Below, in pieces: positions 6,848-16,443 of a stretch of DNA of 54,288 nucleotides. Within the stretch, counting starts at the first letter, position 1; each line of letters opens with the position of its first letter. This DNA comes from Peptoniphilus sp. (GTDB lineage Bacteria > Bacillota > Clostridia > Tissierellales > Peptoniphilaceae). Where the stretch lies: contig NZ_JALEOV010000045.1 of assembly GCF_022767005.1 (NCBI RefSeq), positions 1 to 54,288 of the forward strand. Direction: 5' to 3'. The notes under the pieces were generated by a model. The model was not told where the DNA came from, searched no databases, and saw only the letters and a program-made list of their open reading frames with translations. The translations under genes were made by a program, and so were the position numbers.

Positions 6848-8992
6848 TTATTTTTTAAAAATTTTTAAAAGTTTATCAAAGAAGGACTCTTTTTTAACTT
6901 TTTCTTTTCCCTTGATTTTTTCCCTTTTTACTATAACTTCATCTGCTTTACTTCTTGCAGAAAAATTTTTTTCTTCTCCTTCCCTTACAAAATAACCTTG
7001 AGAAGAAAATTTTTCGCCACATTCTTCTATTTTTTCATACTCTCCACTGCTATTCATAAGCCTTGCGCCAACATTGTCCTTCATTTGAACTTCCAAATAT
7101 TTTAAAATTCTTTCTTTTATTTCAGAATCTAAAATCGGCGCAGCTATTTCAACTCTATTTTCAGTGTTTCTTGTCATTAAATCTGCAGATGAAATATACA
7201 TCATTGGGTCTTTTTTTCCAAAAACATATACTCTTGGATGCTCCAAAAATCTTCCTACAATAGATCGAATCCTTATATTCTCACTTTGATTTTTTATTCC
7301 CGGTAGTAAACAAGAAATCCCTCTAATTATTAGATCAACTTTAACTCCCTTTTGTGAAGCTTCAATAAATTTTTCAATAAAATCCTTATCAGTAAGAGAA
7401 TTAAATTTACAGAGAATGTATCCATCTTCACCTTTTGCGATTTCTTTTTCCACATGGTGCATTAGTCCAGTTTTTAGTGTAGTTGGTGATTGCAACAAAT
7501 GCATATATTTACCATCTAAATTTCCAATAGACATATTTTTAAAAAAATCTGTTGCATCAAGTCCTATTTCAGGATTGGCAGTCATTAGTGAAAAGTCAGT
7601 GTATTGTTTTGCCGTTGATTCATTATAATTTCCTGTTCCAATTTGCGTAATGTAATTCAAATTTTCTGTCCTTGGATTTCTAAAAGTTATTAAACAAATT
7701 TTGGAGTGCATTTTGTACTTATTAAATCCATAAATAATGTTGCAACCTTCTTCGTAGAGAATATTTGCATAATTTATGTTTGACTCTTCATCAAATCTTG
7801 CCTTTAATTCTACAAAAACTGTAACTTCTTTTCCATTTTGTGCAGCTTCAGTCAAATATCTTACTACTTTTGAATTTTTTGCAAGTCTGTAAATTGTAAT
7901 TTTTATAGATTTACAATCGGGATCATTGGCTGCTTCCTTTAAAAGACTTAAAAAAGTATCCATACTATCATAAGGATAAGATAAAATCCTATCCTTATGT
8001 CTTACATCCTCTATAATGCTTTTGCTAAAGTCTGCTGGATTATATTGAATTAGATCTTTATATAAGAGTTTACTTTTAATTGCCTTTGGAATATCCTTAA
8101 TTAAATCAAAAACATATTGCATATTAAGAGGTGAATCTATTGGGAAATACGCATCCTCTGTCAATTCATTTTTTTCAAGCAAAAAGCTAAGAGATTGTTT
8201 AGAAAGTTTTCCTTGAGATTCAAGCCTTACAACATTTAATCTCTTCCTCTTTTTAAGTATGCTCTTCATGTATTCTCTATAATCGTCAAACTCTTCCCAA
8301 GTATCTCTGTCGTCAACAAAGTCTGTATTTCTAGTAACCTTAATAATGTTTTTTGACAAAATTTTATATTCTTTAAAAATTTGATTGATTTGATTTAAAA
8401 TGATTTCTTCTATTAAAATATATTCAAAATTTTCTCCAGGAAGAATTAAATATTTTGGATAGGTGTTTCTAATAGGAACTATTCCAAATACTTTTTCCTT
8501 ACCCTTTTCAAGATTGGCAAAAGCATATAATTTTGTATTTTCTAAAAAAGGAAAGGGATGATTAATATCAACAATTTGAGGCGAAACCAATTGGTCAATT
8601 CTCTTAATATAAAAATCTTCCACAAAACTTTTTTGTTCTAAATCTAAATCGCTGTATTTTAACTCTCTTATATTTGATCTTTCTAAGTTTTCACTAACCT
8701 TTTTAAAGATTTCGTCTTTTTCTCTATACATTGCTGGCAAGGTTTTTAAAATCGCATTAATTTGTTCTCCTGCATTCATGCCAGTTTTATTATCTTTGAC
8801 TTCTTTTTTAATTGCTGAAAGATCGTGGAGCGAGCCAACTCTTACCATAAAAAATTCATCTAAATTTGAAACAAAAATACTTACAAACTTTAATTTTTCA
8901 AGATCTGGTACGCTATCTTCCGTTGCTTCCAATAGTACTCTTTCGTTAAATCTAAGCCATGACAGCTCTCTATTTTGAAAATAAGATTTCAT
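6848..8992 (-). CDS. ppk1: Polyphosphate kinase 1
   Basis: Reversibly polymerises the terminal phosphate of ATP into polyphosphate. The 714-residue protein has the N-domain start NRELSWLRFNERVL and LDEFFMVRVG, the phosphohistidine at H429 in YKMHSKICLI, the second conserved histidine H585 in FLEHPRVYVFG, and the PLD-like phosphate-binding arginine block around ITIYRLAKNSKVV. Length is normal; the last 40 residues form a lysine-rich tail (KREKIKGKEKVKKESFF). The start overlaps the end of ppx by 23 nt, so the two opposing enzymes are made from one transcript. Confidence 0.97.
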   Translation of the reverse strand: MKSYFQNRELSWLRFNERVLLEATEDSVPDLEKLKFVSIFVSNLDEFFMVRVGSLHDLSAIKKEVKDNKTGMNAGEQINAILKTLPAMYREKDEIFKKVSENLERSNIRELKYSDLDLEQKSFVEDFYIKRIDQLVSPQIVDINHPFPFLENTKLYAFANLEKGKEKVFGIVPIRNTYPKYLILPGENFEYILIEEIILNQINQIFKEYKILSKNIIKVTRNTDFVDDRDTWEEFDDYREYMKSILKKRKRLNVVRLESQGKLSKQSLSFLLEKNELTEDAYFPIDSPLNMQYVFDLIKDIPKAIKSKLLYKDLIQYNPADFSKSIIEDVRHKDRILSYPYDSMDTFLSLLKEAANDPDCKSIKITIYRLAKNSKVVRYLTEAAQNGKEVTVFVELKARFDEESNINYANILYEEGCNIIYGFNKYKMHSKICLITFRNPRTENLNYITQIGTGNYNESTAKQYTDFSLMTANPEIGLDATDFFKNMSIGNLDGKYMHLLQSPTTLKTGLMHHVEKEIAKGEDGYILCKFNSLTDKDFIEKFIEASQKGVKVDLIIRGISCLLPGIKNQSENIRIRSIVGRFLEHPRVYVFGKKDPMMYISSADLMTRNTENRVEIAAPILDSEIKERILKYLEVQMKDNVGARLMNSSGEYEKIEECGEKFSSQGYFVREGEEKNFSARSKADEVIVKREKIKGKEKVKKESFFDKLLKIFKK

Positions 8993-9887
8993 TGTTACCT
9001 TCCAATACTTTATAAATTAAATAACCTTCTCTGAGACCATTGCCAGAGACTTCTATTTCATTGATTCCTAGTTTTTCCATTACAGTTTTTAAAATAATTA
9101 CTCCAGGAATTAGTGTGTGAATTCTCGCAGGATTTATTCTAATAATTGACCTAATGGTATCAGTTTCTCCGTCTTTAATAAGATCTATAAGTTTGTAAAT
9201 ATCTTTAATAGTGAAATGATTTTCGTCATTAGACCCTAAATCTGAAATAACTTTTCCCGTAGTTCTTATTGTTCCACCAATTCCAATTAGCCTATTTGCC
9301 TTAGTAGAAAAATGCGAAGAATTAATCTCACGAATAACTGATTTTTCAATGGCACGGATTTCACTTTTCTTCGGCAAAACTTTTGACACATTTTCTCTAA
9401 ATAGAAGAAGAGACCCCGTACTTAAATTGATAAATTCTTTGGGACCATTTTTTTCAAAATAAACAATTTCTGTACTGGCACCTCCAATATCTATTGTAAT
9501 TCCCCTATCTGCTTCAATCTCACTCCTTACGCCAACATTGCCAAGGAAAGCTTCATCAACTTGTTCTAAAACATCAATATTGATGTCAAGATCTCTTTTA
9601 ACTTTTTCAATCACCTTTTCAGTATTGTCCAAATTCCTAAGAGAAGCTGTTGCAAAGGGCGAAAAAGTGTCAACATTTAGTTCCCTTACAATATTTTTTA
9701 TACTGGCAAGAGTCTTTATAAGCTTTTTTATTCCCTTGCCAGAAAGCTCTCCATCGTGAACATAAGTAATAAGCCCAGCCGTGTATTTTTTGTTTAATAC
9801 TTTTTTAAAATTTTTAACATTACCTTCAACATCAAAAATAATTAGTCTAATTGTGTTTGATCCTATATCTACTATTGCGTGTCTCAT
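8970..9887 (-). CDS. ppx: Exopolyphosphatase / guanosine pentaphosphatase family (Ppx/GppA)
   Basis: Releases phosphate processively from polyphosphate ends; some members cleave pppGpp. The 305-residue protein is the short, ASKHA-domain-only form: N-terminal AIVDIGSNTIRLIIFD (phosphate 1 loop), ATASLRNLDN, ITIDIGGASTEIVYF (phosphate 2) and IGIGGTIRTTGKV. It lacks the C-terminal HD domain of E. coli Ppx. GAGGAG precedes the ATG at 9887. It is the first gene of the ppx-ppk unit; a Pho-box-like direct repeat lies 32 nt upstream. Whether the natural substrate is polyP or pppGpp cannot be told from sequence. Confidence 0.93.
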   Translation of the reverse strand: MRHAIVDIGSNTIRLIIFDVEGNVKNFKKVLNKKYTAGLITYVHDGELSGKGIKKLIKTLASIKNIVRELNVDTFSPFATASLRNLDNTEKVIEKVKRDLDINIDVLEQVDEAFLGNVGVRSEIEADRGITIDIGGASTEIVYFEKNGPKEFINLSTGSLLLFRENVSKVLPKKSEIRAIEKSVIREINSSHFSTKANRLIGIGGTIRTTGKVISDLGSNDENHFTIKDIYKLIDLIKDGETDTIRSIIRINPARIHTLIPGVIILKTVMEKLGINEIEVSGNGLREGYLIYKVLEGNNEILFSK

Positions 9888-9918
9888 AAATCTCCTCTTT
9901 TTAATTTTAAACTTTAAT

Positions 9919-9935
9919 TGTAAAATTTTTGTAAA
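9919..9935 (-). promoter_or_regulatory. Possible PhoP-type direct repeat upstream of ppx-ppk
   Basis: On the minus strand TTTACA occurs twice with exactly 5 nt between the copies (11-bp period), the geometry of Bacillus PhoP boxes (TTAACA-N5 repeats). Only two copies are seen and the region is AT-rich, so chance occurrence is possible. Confidence 0.35.
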
Positions 9936-10003
9936 ATACTTTTTTATAATATGTAATATTCCTTAGTTTAATTATAACTACTTTTCTTTAAATTAAAAGG
10001 TTA

Positions 10004-10033
10004 AAGAAAAAACACGGCATCACACCGTGTTTA
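10004..10033 (-). terminator. Terminator downstream of the inositol-phosphatase gene
   Basis: On the minus strand AAACACGG and CCGTGTTT form an 8-bp stem with a 7-nt loop followed by a run of T. It lies 33-60 nt after the stop at 10066 and separates this unit from ppx. Confidence 0.85.
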
Positions 10034-10065
10034 TAAATAATAATAGTTTTGTAAGTGTATTTTTA

Positions 10066-10845
10066 TTAATATACGAATCTCCTAAGTTCCTCTACAATAT
10101 TTTTATTACCGCAAATTATTCCGCCAAATCTTTCGCATCCAACTTCTTCGCCATGAATATTTATGACTAATCCACCTGCTTCTCTTACTATTAAAGTTCC
10201 TGCGGCGTAATCCCAAAGATTTAATCCCTCATCTATAAAAGCATCATACCTCCCACAAGAAGCATAACACATTTCAAGTGCAGCAGAGCCTATGTGTCTA
10301 ATTCCATTTGTATTGTTGTAAATAAATCTTAGCATTTCAAAAGTTTCATCAGCACGACCAACTCTTCCTCCGCCAGTGCCTGAACCAATTAACGCCTCGG
10401 AAAAATTTTTACAATCAGAAGTTTTTATTTCACTTCCATTTAATTTTGCACCTTCACCTTTTATTGCAGAGAAAAATTCATCTCTAAAGGGGTCGTAAAT
10501 CGCTCCAATTATAATTTGTGAATTTTCTAAAAGTGCAAGACTTATTACTGAATGATTAAACTCGTGAACTAAATTAGTTGTTCCGTCAACTGGGTCTAAA
10601 ACCCAAGTATATTCTTTTATTTCAGATTTTGATTTGTCCTTTTCCTCTGCCAAGAGGTTTGAACCTTCTATTAATTTTAAAAGATTTTTTTCTAAAAATT
10701 CTTGTACTTTAAAATCAACTTCAGTTACATAATCATTTCTACCCTTCATCTCAAAATTATTCTTTGGGTCAAGTTCAAAGAAAATTTTTGAGGCATCCTT
10801 CATTAACTTTTCAATTTTTATTAATATTTCATGATAATTTATCAT
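10066..10845 (-). CDS. Inositol monophosphatase family protein
   Basis: A Mg2+-dependent phosphomonoesterase of the IMPase/SuhB superfamily. The 259-residue protein shows all metal-site motifs: LLAEEK (residues in the EE pair), WVLDPVDGTTNLVHEF, and near the C-terminus LWDYAAGTLIVREAGG with the third aspartate. Length is normal. GGAGG stands 4 nt before the ATG. The gene follows the M16C peptidase by 11 nt and is probably co-transcribed from the promoter at 13768-13796. The substrate (inositol-1-phosphate, PAP/PAPS, fructose bisphosphate or another) cannot be told from the sequence. Confidence 0.92.
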   Translation of the reverse strand: MINYHEILIKIEKLMKDASKIFFELDPKNNFEMKGRNDYVTEVDFKVQEFLEKNLLKLIEGSNLLAEEKDKSKSEIKEYTWVLDPVDGTTNLVHEFNHSVISLALLENSQIIIGAIYDPFRDEFFSAIKGEGAKLNGSEIKTSDCKNFSEALIGSGTGGGRVGRADETFEMLRFIYNNTNGIRHIGSAALEMCYASCGRYDAFIDEGLNLWDYAAGTLIVREAGGLVINIHGEEVGCERFGGIICGNKNIVEELRRFVY

Positions 10846-10856
10846 AAAACCTCCAA

Positions 10857-13748
10857 CTATTTAATGGACTTAATTTCCTTAAATAGATCTGCACTATCTC
10901 TAATTATGCTTTCACTGCCAAAAACTGCGAGATAATTTTTTTTCATAGCTTCATCAAATACTTTGCCATAGGAATTTAATTTTTCAATATTAGTTTTTAA
11001 AGCTTCTCTTTTAGACTTTTCCAAATCTTCTATTGTAAGTCCTGTTATGAATCTTGATAAATTTATATCTCCAATTTGCTCTGGTGAAAGAAGTGGGTCA
11101 AAGGCATTCATTGAACCAATTATAAAATCTTTTAAGTCCTCGTCTGACATCTTTAAATTTTCGACAAAATTTCCAATGGCATCGTAAACTTTTACTGTAT
11201 TTCTCAAATTTGGATCTCTGTAAGAATAAGTTGCCATTTCACCATTTCGTCCAATAGTAATTCCTGCACCATAGGCTCCACCCTTTGCCCTAATTTCGTT
11301 GTGTAAGTAGGATGAATTTAAAATATTTGCAAGAACTGTAAGATCCCCTGAATATTTTATGCCAAGCTTTTCAAGGTCGTAGCCCTTTGATGCGTAAATA
11401 ACATTTGAAGTTGTGTAAAGTCCTTCATTTTTATTTTCACATTTAAAATCATAGTCGTTAAATTTAATATCTTCTACTTTTAATTTGTCTATATAAACTT
11501 TTAAATCAGCTTTAATCTTGTTTAAGTCAGAAATATTTCCCACAGTAGAAATTATTAAATTATCTCTTGCAAATAATTTTTCATAAACTGCCTCTGAATC
11601 TTTTTCAAATTGTTCCCATCTATCTTCAAAGTTCTCTGATAAATCTCTCATAAAATTGTAATAATCTAAGCCGCCTATATGAGATTGAATCTCTGCAACT
11701 TTTGAGTAATAGGATTTTAAGATTGAAATTATAAATTGATGTCCATTTTGTAACATTGTGGATTCAATTCTTGATTTTAAAATATTTAAAAGTTCTTTAA
11801 TTCTCTTCTTTGAATTAAGCATAGAATTATAAATAATTTCATCTACAATCTCTAGCCCTCTTTTTACATTATCTGCTGTGGATTTCATCTTCACATTCAT
11901 TCTAAGAGAATATTTTTCCTTGTTCTTTGAATCGACATAAACTGTTGGATTAAATGTTATGCCACCAGTTGCCTTGTAAATTTCATTATTTAATTCTTCG
12001 TAGGAATAGTTTTTGGTATCAATAAGTCCAATTATCGAAAGAAGTAAAGACATTGTTTCAATTTCTTCCCTTTTTATAAAGGAAATGTCATGTGAAATGG
12101 TGGTGTAAACTATTCCATTTGTCTCTTGATTTGATTTTAAATAAATTACGTCATCAATTTTGTCCTCTTCAGGTTTATAATCTGTAACTTTCTCATCTAT
12201 ATCAGAAAGTTCAAGAGATGGAATTGTTTTTTTTGCTTCAAGTGAGTCTTCTTCGCTTTGATATTTTTCAAGTTCAATGCTCTTTCTTATAACCTCTTCT
12301 CTTTCTTCATTAGACATTTTTTCCTTTATTATTTGAAGATTTTCCCTTAATTCTTTTTCCTCTCTGTCATTTTTATTTAGTTCAGGTCTTGCAACTAAAT
12401 TTACAGAATAAACATTATCTAATAATTTTTCTTTTATATAATTTTCTACAAAATTATCATTTAGTTTTTCTTTTACTTCATTTAATACATCGTTATAATA
12501 TAGAGCATCTAGTGGAGATTGATCATATAGCCAAGAATTAAGAGCTCTAATATAATATATTATCGCCTTTTGTGTGCCGCCACCTTCTCTAAAAATAAAT
12601 TCAAATTTATTTAAAGTCGCTTCCAAAAGATCTCTATCAATTCCATTTTCCACTAAATCCTTTAGTGTATTTTTTAAGATTTCTAAAAATTCATCTTTTC
12701 TATCTGCATCTGTATTTTTTAAGACTATTGATAAATCAAGTGGAAAAGAAGATGAAGTTTCTGAATAGACATCTTCAGCAAGTCCTTCTTCAAAAATCGC
12801 CTTTTTAATTGGTGCAGCTTGAGCGTCTATTAAAAGTTCCGCCAAAAAATCACGCATAAATACATCTAACTTAGAATCTGCGTAACCAACAGTCCAACCC
12901 TTTGAAAGGTAATCAATTTTCTCCTTCATTTCCTCCTTAGATGCAGAAAATGTTATTTCTACATCCTTAGTTTCTTTCAATTCATCATTTAAAATAATTT
13001 CTGAATTAATCTCCTCTTTATCAAAGTCAGCTAAATAATTTTTATCAATGAAGTCCAGTGCCTCTTCCATATTTTGATTTCCATAGAGATAAATGTAAGA
13101 ATTTGATGGATGATAATACTTTTTATGATAATTTTTAAATTCTTCATAGCTTAATGTAGGAATGAGTTTTGGATCTCCACCTGAATCTACACCATAGCTT
13201 GAATTTTCGTGAAGAGCAAAAACCATGGCATCAGACACAATATTTTCTGAAGAGGAATAAACTCCCTTCATCTCGTTGTAGACAACTCCATTGTATTTTA
13301 GTTCATCATCCTTGTTTTTTAAATCGTAATGCCAACCCTCTTGAAGAAATATTTTTTCTTCTTCGTATATGCTTGGATAAAAAACTGCATCTAAATATAC
13401 ATCCATTAAATTGTAAAAATCTTTTTTGTTTCTGCTTGATACAGGATAAATTGTTTTGTCTGGAAAAGTCATAGCATTTAAAAAAGTTTGTAGCGATGAC
13501 TTGATTAAATCCATAAAGGGTTCTTTGGTTTTAAATTTTCTTGAGCCAGAAAGTACGCAGTGCTCAACTATATGACATACCCCATTCCCCTTTTCAGGTG
13601 GCGTTCTAAAACCAATGCCAAAGGCTTTGTTCTCGTCATTATTTTCAAGAGTAAGTACCCTTGCTCCAGTTTTTATATGAGAATAGACTTTGCAATTTGA
13701 TGCAACTTCGTCTATATATTTTTCTTCAATTAATTTATAATTTTTCAC
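10857..13748 (-). CDS. M16C zinc metallopeptidase (presequence-protease/falcilysin type)
   Basis: A large single-chain pitrilysin relative that degrades peptides inside a closed chamber formed by two homologous halves. The protein (963 residues from the start chosen) has the inverted zinc motif HIVEH (H59, E62, H63) followed by CVLSGSRKF and the third ligand region YNEMKGVYSS (E159), which together define the M16C/PreP group; the M16C-associated region lies in the middle. I choose GTG at 13748 because GGAGGG is 6 nt upstream and because an ATG further up (13796) falls inside the -35 box. No signal peptide, so it is probably a cytoplasmic peptidase. First gene of a two-gene unit with the IMPase-family gene. 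Confidence 0.93.
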   Translation of the reverse strand: MKNYKLIEEKYIDEVASNCKVYSHIKTGARVLTLENNDENKAFGIGFRTPPEKGNGVCHIVEHCVLSGSRKFKTKEPFMDLIKSSLQTFLNAMTFPDKTIYPVSSRNKKDFYNLMDVYLDAVFYPSIYEEEKIFLQEGWHYDLKNKDDELKYNGVVYNEMKGVYSSSENIVSDAMVFALHENSSYGVDSGGDPKLIPTLSYEEFKNYHKKYYHPSNSYIYLYGNQNMEEALDFIDKNYLADFDKEEINSEIILNDELKETKDVEITFSASKEEMKEKIDYLSKGWTVGYADSKLDVFMRDFLAELLIDAQAAPIKKAIFEEGLAEDVYSETSSSFPLDLSIVLKNTDADRKDEFLEILKNTLKDLVENGIDRDLLEATLNKFEFIFREGGGTQKAIIYYIRALNSWLYDQSPLDALYYNDVLNEVKEKLNDNFVENYIKEKLLDNVYSVNLVARPELNKNDREEKELRENLQIIKEKMSNEEREEVIRKSIELEKYQSEEDSLEAKKTIPSLELSDIDEKVTDYKPEEDKIDDVIYLKSNQETNGIVYTTISHDISFIKREEIETMSLLLSIIGLIDTKNYSYEELNNEIYKATGGITFNPTVYVDSKNKEKYSLRMNVKMKSTADNVKRGLEIVDEIIYNSMLNSKKRIKELLNILKSRIESTMLQNGHQFIISILKSYYSKVAEIQSHIGGLDYYNFMRDLSENFEDRWEQFEKDSEAVYEKLFARDNLIISTVGNISDLNKIKADLKVYIDKLKVEDIKFNDYDFKCENKNEGLYTTSNVIYASKGYDLEKLGIKYSGDLTVLANILNSSYLHNEIRAKGGAYGAGITIGRNGEMATYSYRDPNLRNTVKVYDAIGNFVENLKMSDEDLKDFIIGSMNAFDPLLSPEQIGDINLSRFITGLTIEDLEKSKREALKTNIEKLNSYGKVFDEAMKKNYLAVFGSESIIRDSADLFKEIKSIK

Positions 13749-13767
13749 GTTAATCCCTCCATTTGTT

Positions 13768-13796
13768 ATTATACTTGTAATAAAACAATTTAACAA
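13768..13796 (-). promoter_or_regulatory. Promoter of the M16C peptidase gene
   Basis: Minus-strand -35 TTGTTA (13791-13796), 17 bp, and -10 TATAAT (13768-13773). The predicted start is near 13761, leaving only a very short leader before the GTG at 13748, which supports that start. Confidence 0.75.
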
Positions 13797-13855
13797 ATTA
13801 GAATTAATAAATTAATGATTGTTAAAATTGGGTAAACTTAAACTGAGGTGAGATT

Positions 13856-15373
13856 ATGTCAAAAAAAGATGACATTAAAAAATTAGCAATTGCAGCTGCA
13901 ACAATTTCTGCTGCTATTTTTGCTGCAAAAAAAGTCTCCGATGATGAAGTGAAAATTCTCATGCCAAATCGTGACGAAAACTCAAAAGCTTACTTACTTG
14001 GCGATGGTTTTGGCAATTTAGCCCTAGCTTACGCTCTTATTAATCACGCAAATCTAAATCCTCTTAATATAAATATTTACACAAAGCACTTTAATGAATT
14101 TATAAAAATAAATGAAGGCGAAAATAATTACGAAACCTTTGACAATAGATTTTCAGAATTTAATTTTAAAAATACCTTAGAGATGCTGAAAAATATTTTA
14201 AATGAAGATGAAGTAAATAATGTTTTAAAAAAAATGGAAAAAAAGGAAAAACCAATTATTTTAGGTTTGTCTTTGAATCAATTTTCAAAAGTAAATAATG
14301 TAGACGAAAATAGCAAAAGAAAATTATATAAACTACTACTATCTCCCATTGATTTTGACGATAAAAGTTCCATTGAAAAATACTTTTTGTTCTCTGACTT
14401 TTTAGATTCAAATTTATTTTATTATTTAGCAAGCATCTACAATTTAAAGGCAACTTCTCCCGTATCTGAATTAAGGGAAGCTATAATTGATTACATTGGT
14501 TCAGAAAATTATTTTGACTTAAATTCAGATAAAATTCACAAAATTATTAAGGATTATTTAAAAAAACTTGGCGTTAATTTTTATGAGGATTATAAATTTA
14601 TAGACTTTAGTTCAACTGATAATTATGTAGATAAGCTCACTTTTGAAAAAAATGAACAAATAGATGAAGTTTACACTGATTTAAAGGACATTATTTCCAT
14701 TGAATCTCCAACATATCTGTCAAATTTGGCTCTTGGAAATACTACTAATATCCCTGAAAAAATTTTAAATACTTACTTTTCAAAGGATAATTATTCTTCT
14801 CAAAATATTTACAAAGAAATCGAAGGAAAGACTACTGACTCATCGATCCTCTATGTGAATTTAGAATTTTCTGACGACTCCTTTATAAATAAATTAAAGA
14901 AAAATTTGCAAGATAGCGACTTCTTTATTTTCAAAGTAAAGTCTGGTATCTCTGCAAAAATAATTGGAAATAGAGTGATTTTAAAAGTTTTAAATCCCAA
15001 TAAAAACTCTATTTTTGTTGGCAATGTCTTTAACGCATTAAATGGCGAGGACTTTTTCTTTGAACTTATTAAATTATTTAATTCGGAAGAAAAATATGCA
15101 GATCTTAGGTTTAATCTTAAAAATGTAAGTATTTCAGTTTTTGAAAACTACAAAAAGATTCCTGGTGAAAATTATAAGAGAAGTGTAAATAAAATTTGCA
15201 ATTTGTTTTTCATTTCATCAAAAAATTCTGACTTTGGAGAACTTTATTCAATAGAAAAATTAGTGCAACAGGGCATAAAAAATGCCCACGATATAATGGG
15301 CATTGACCACTTAGAAGTCTTTGAAAATAACCTTTCTAAGATGGAAATTTTAAAATTTATTAATAATCTATAA
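13856..15373 (+). CDS. Unrecognised membrane-anchored protein with flavoprotein-fold traces
   Basis: A 505-residue protein that I do not recognise with confidence. Residues 9-25 (KLAIAAATISAAIFAAK) form a short hydrophobic anchor. Next comes AYLLGDGFGNLALAYALI, which resembles the beta-alpha-beta nucleotide-binding start of FAD-dependent amine oxidases or oleate hydratase-like proteins, but reads GDGFGN rather than GxGxxG. Near the C-terminus NLFFISSKNSDFGELYSIEKLV with GIKNAHDIMG resembles the closing FAD motif of amine oxidases. The middle is lysine- and asparagine-rich without familiar motifs. It stands alone on the plus strand, with GAGGTGAG before the ATG and a terminator behind. It may be a degenerate flavoprotein that no longer binds FAD; this is inference. 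Confidence 0.55.
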   Translation: MSKKDDIKKLAIAAATISAAIFAAKKVSDDEVKILMPNRDENSKAYLLGDGFGNLALAYALINHANLNPLNINIYTKHFNEFIKINEGENNYETFDNRFSEFNFKNTLEMLKNILNEDEVNNVLKKMEKKEKPIILGLSLNQFSKVNNVDENSKRKLYKLLLSPIDFDDKSSIEKYFLFSDFLDSNLFYYLASIYNLKATSPVSELREAIIDYIGSENYFDLNSDKIHKIIKDYLKKLGVNFYEDYKFIDFSSTDNYVDKLTFEKNEQIDEVYTDLKDIISIESPTYLSNLALGNTTNIPEKILNTYFSKDNYSSQNIYKEIEGKTTDSSILYVNLEFSDDSFINKLKKNLQDSDFFIFKVKSGISAKIIGNRVILKVLNPNKNSIFVGNVFNALNGEDFFFELIKLFNSEEKYADLRFNLKNVSISVFENYKKIPGENYKRSVNKICNLFFISSKNSDFGELYSIEKLVQQGIKNAHDIMGIDHLEVFENNLSKMEILKFINNL

Positions 15374-15399
15374 AAGTGCAAAAATGCACTTTTTTATTG
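15372..15399. terminator. Terminator between the 13856 gene and tsaD
   Basis: AAAAGTGCA and TGCACTTTT form a 9-bp stem with a 4-nt loop and a T run on the plus strand. It serves the convergent gene pair. Confidence 0.85.
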
Positions 15400-15440
15400 C
15401 AAACTTTTTGTAATATCACTTACAAATGCTCATGTTAAAT

Positions 15441-16439
15441 TTATTTTAACCCTAAATTTGGATTTGCTAAATTATTTTCATCAACTTTACCTGAAATGTA
15501 TTCGTAATATGCAGCTGACGCTATCATTGCCGCGTTGTCTGTGCAAAGTTTTAAATCCGGATAAAATATTTTTATATTTTCAGCTTGACCCCTTTCTTCA
15601 AAAGCCTCTCTAATTCTTGAATTTGCAGAAACTCCTCCGCAAAGAACAATTTTATCCAATTTAGTTTCTCTCGCAAGTCTAAAGGACTTTTCAATTAACA
15701 CATCAACTATTGCTTCTTGGAAGGACTTGCAAACATCCTCTACAACTATTTCTTCTCCACGAAGTTTTGCACTGTTTAAATAATTTAAAACTGCCGTTTT
15801 AAGCCCACTAAAAGAAAAATTATAATTGTCCTCCTTTATCATAACTCTTGGAAATTCAATTGTTTCCTTTCCCTTTTTTGCAAGAGAATCAATAACTGGA
15901 CCACCTGGATAAGCTAACCCCAAAGACCTTGCAACCTTGTCAAAGGCTTCTCCCACAGCATCGTCAACAGTTCTGCCATGAAGTGTAAAATCCACATAAT
16001 CCTTTACTTCGATTAAATAAGTGTGTCCACCAGAAATTATTAATCCAACAAAGGGTGGCTCCAATTCTTTAAAAGAAATATAATTCGCACACACATGACC
16101 AACTATATGATTCACACCGACAAATGGCTTACTTGTAGAAAGCGCAAGAGCTTTTCCCGCACTAAGTCCAACTAAAAGTGCACCTATAAGTCCTGGTCCC
16201 TTTGTAGCTGCTATAATATCTATATCTGATAATTTTACTCCTGCTTCCTCAAGACCTTCTTTTAAAACTGTGTTAATAGCTTCAACGTGTTGTCTTGATG
16301 CAATTTCAGGCACAACTCCTCCAAATTTTTTGTGAGTATCAATTTGGGATGCAATTACATTAGAATAAACTTTGCGACCATCTTCCACGACGGCAACTGA
16401 AGTTTCATCACATGAGGATTCTACTGCCAAAATTTTCAT
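15441..16439 (-). CDS. tsaD: tRNA N6-threonylcarbamoyladenosine transferase TsaD
   Basis: Catalytic subunit that transfers threonylcarbamoyl from TC-AMP to A37 of ANN-decoding tRNAs. The 332-residue protein shows LAVESSCDETSVAVVE, KFGGVVPEIASRQH, the metal-binding HIVGH (H111, H115) and the ligand Asp in KLCTDNAAMIASA. Length is standard. GGAGGGAG precedes the ATG, and the gene begins 4 nt after rimI. It is the last gene in the nitroreductase-tsaE-tsaB-rimI-tsaD unit, so all three of TsaB, D and E are produced together; TsaC is not in the window. Confidence 0.97.
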   Translation of the reverse strand: MKILAVESSCDETSVAVVEDGRKVYSNVIASQIDTHKKFGGVVPEIASRQHVEAINTVLKEGLEEAGVKLSDIDIIAATKGPGLIGALLVGLSAGKALALSTSKPFVGVNHIVGHVCANYISFKELEPPFVGLIISGGHTYLIEVKDYVDFTLHGRTVDDAVGEAFDKVARSLGLAYPGGPVIDSLAKKGKETIEFPRVMIKEDNYNFSFSGLKTAVLNYLNSAKLRGEEIVVEDVCKSFQEAIVDVLIEKSFRLARETKLDKIVLCGGVSANSRIREAFEERGQAENIKIFYPDLKLCTDNAAMIASAAYYEYISGKVDENNLANPNLGLK

Positions 16440-16443
16440 CTCA

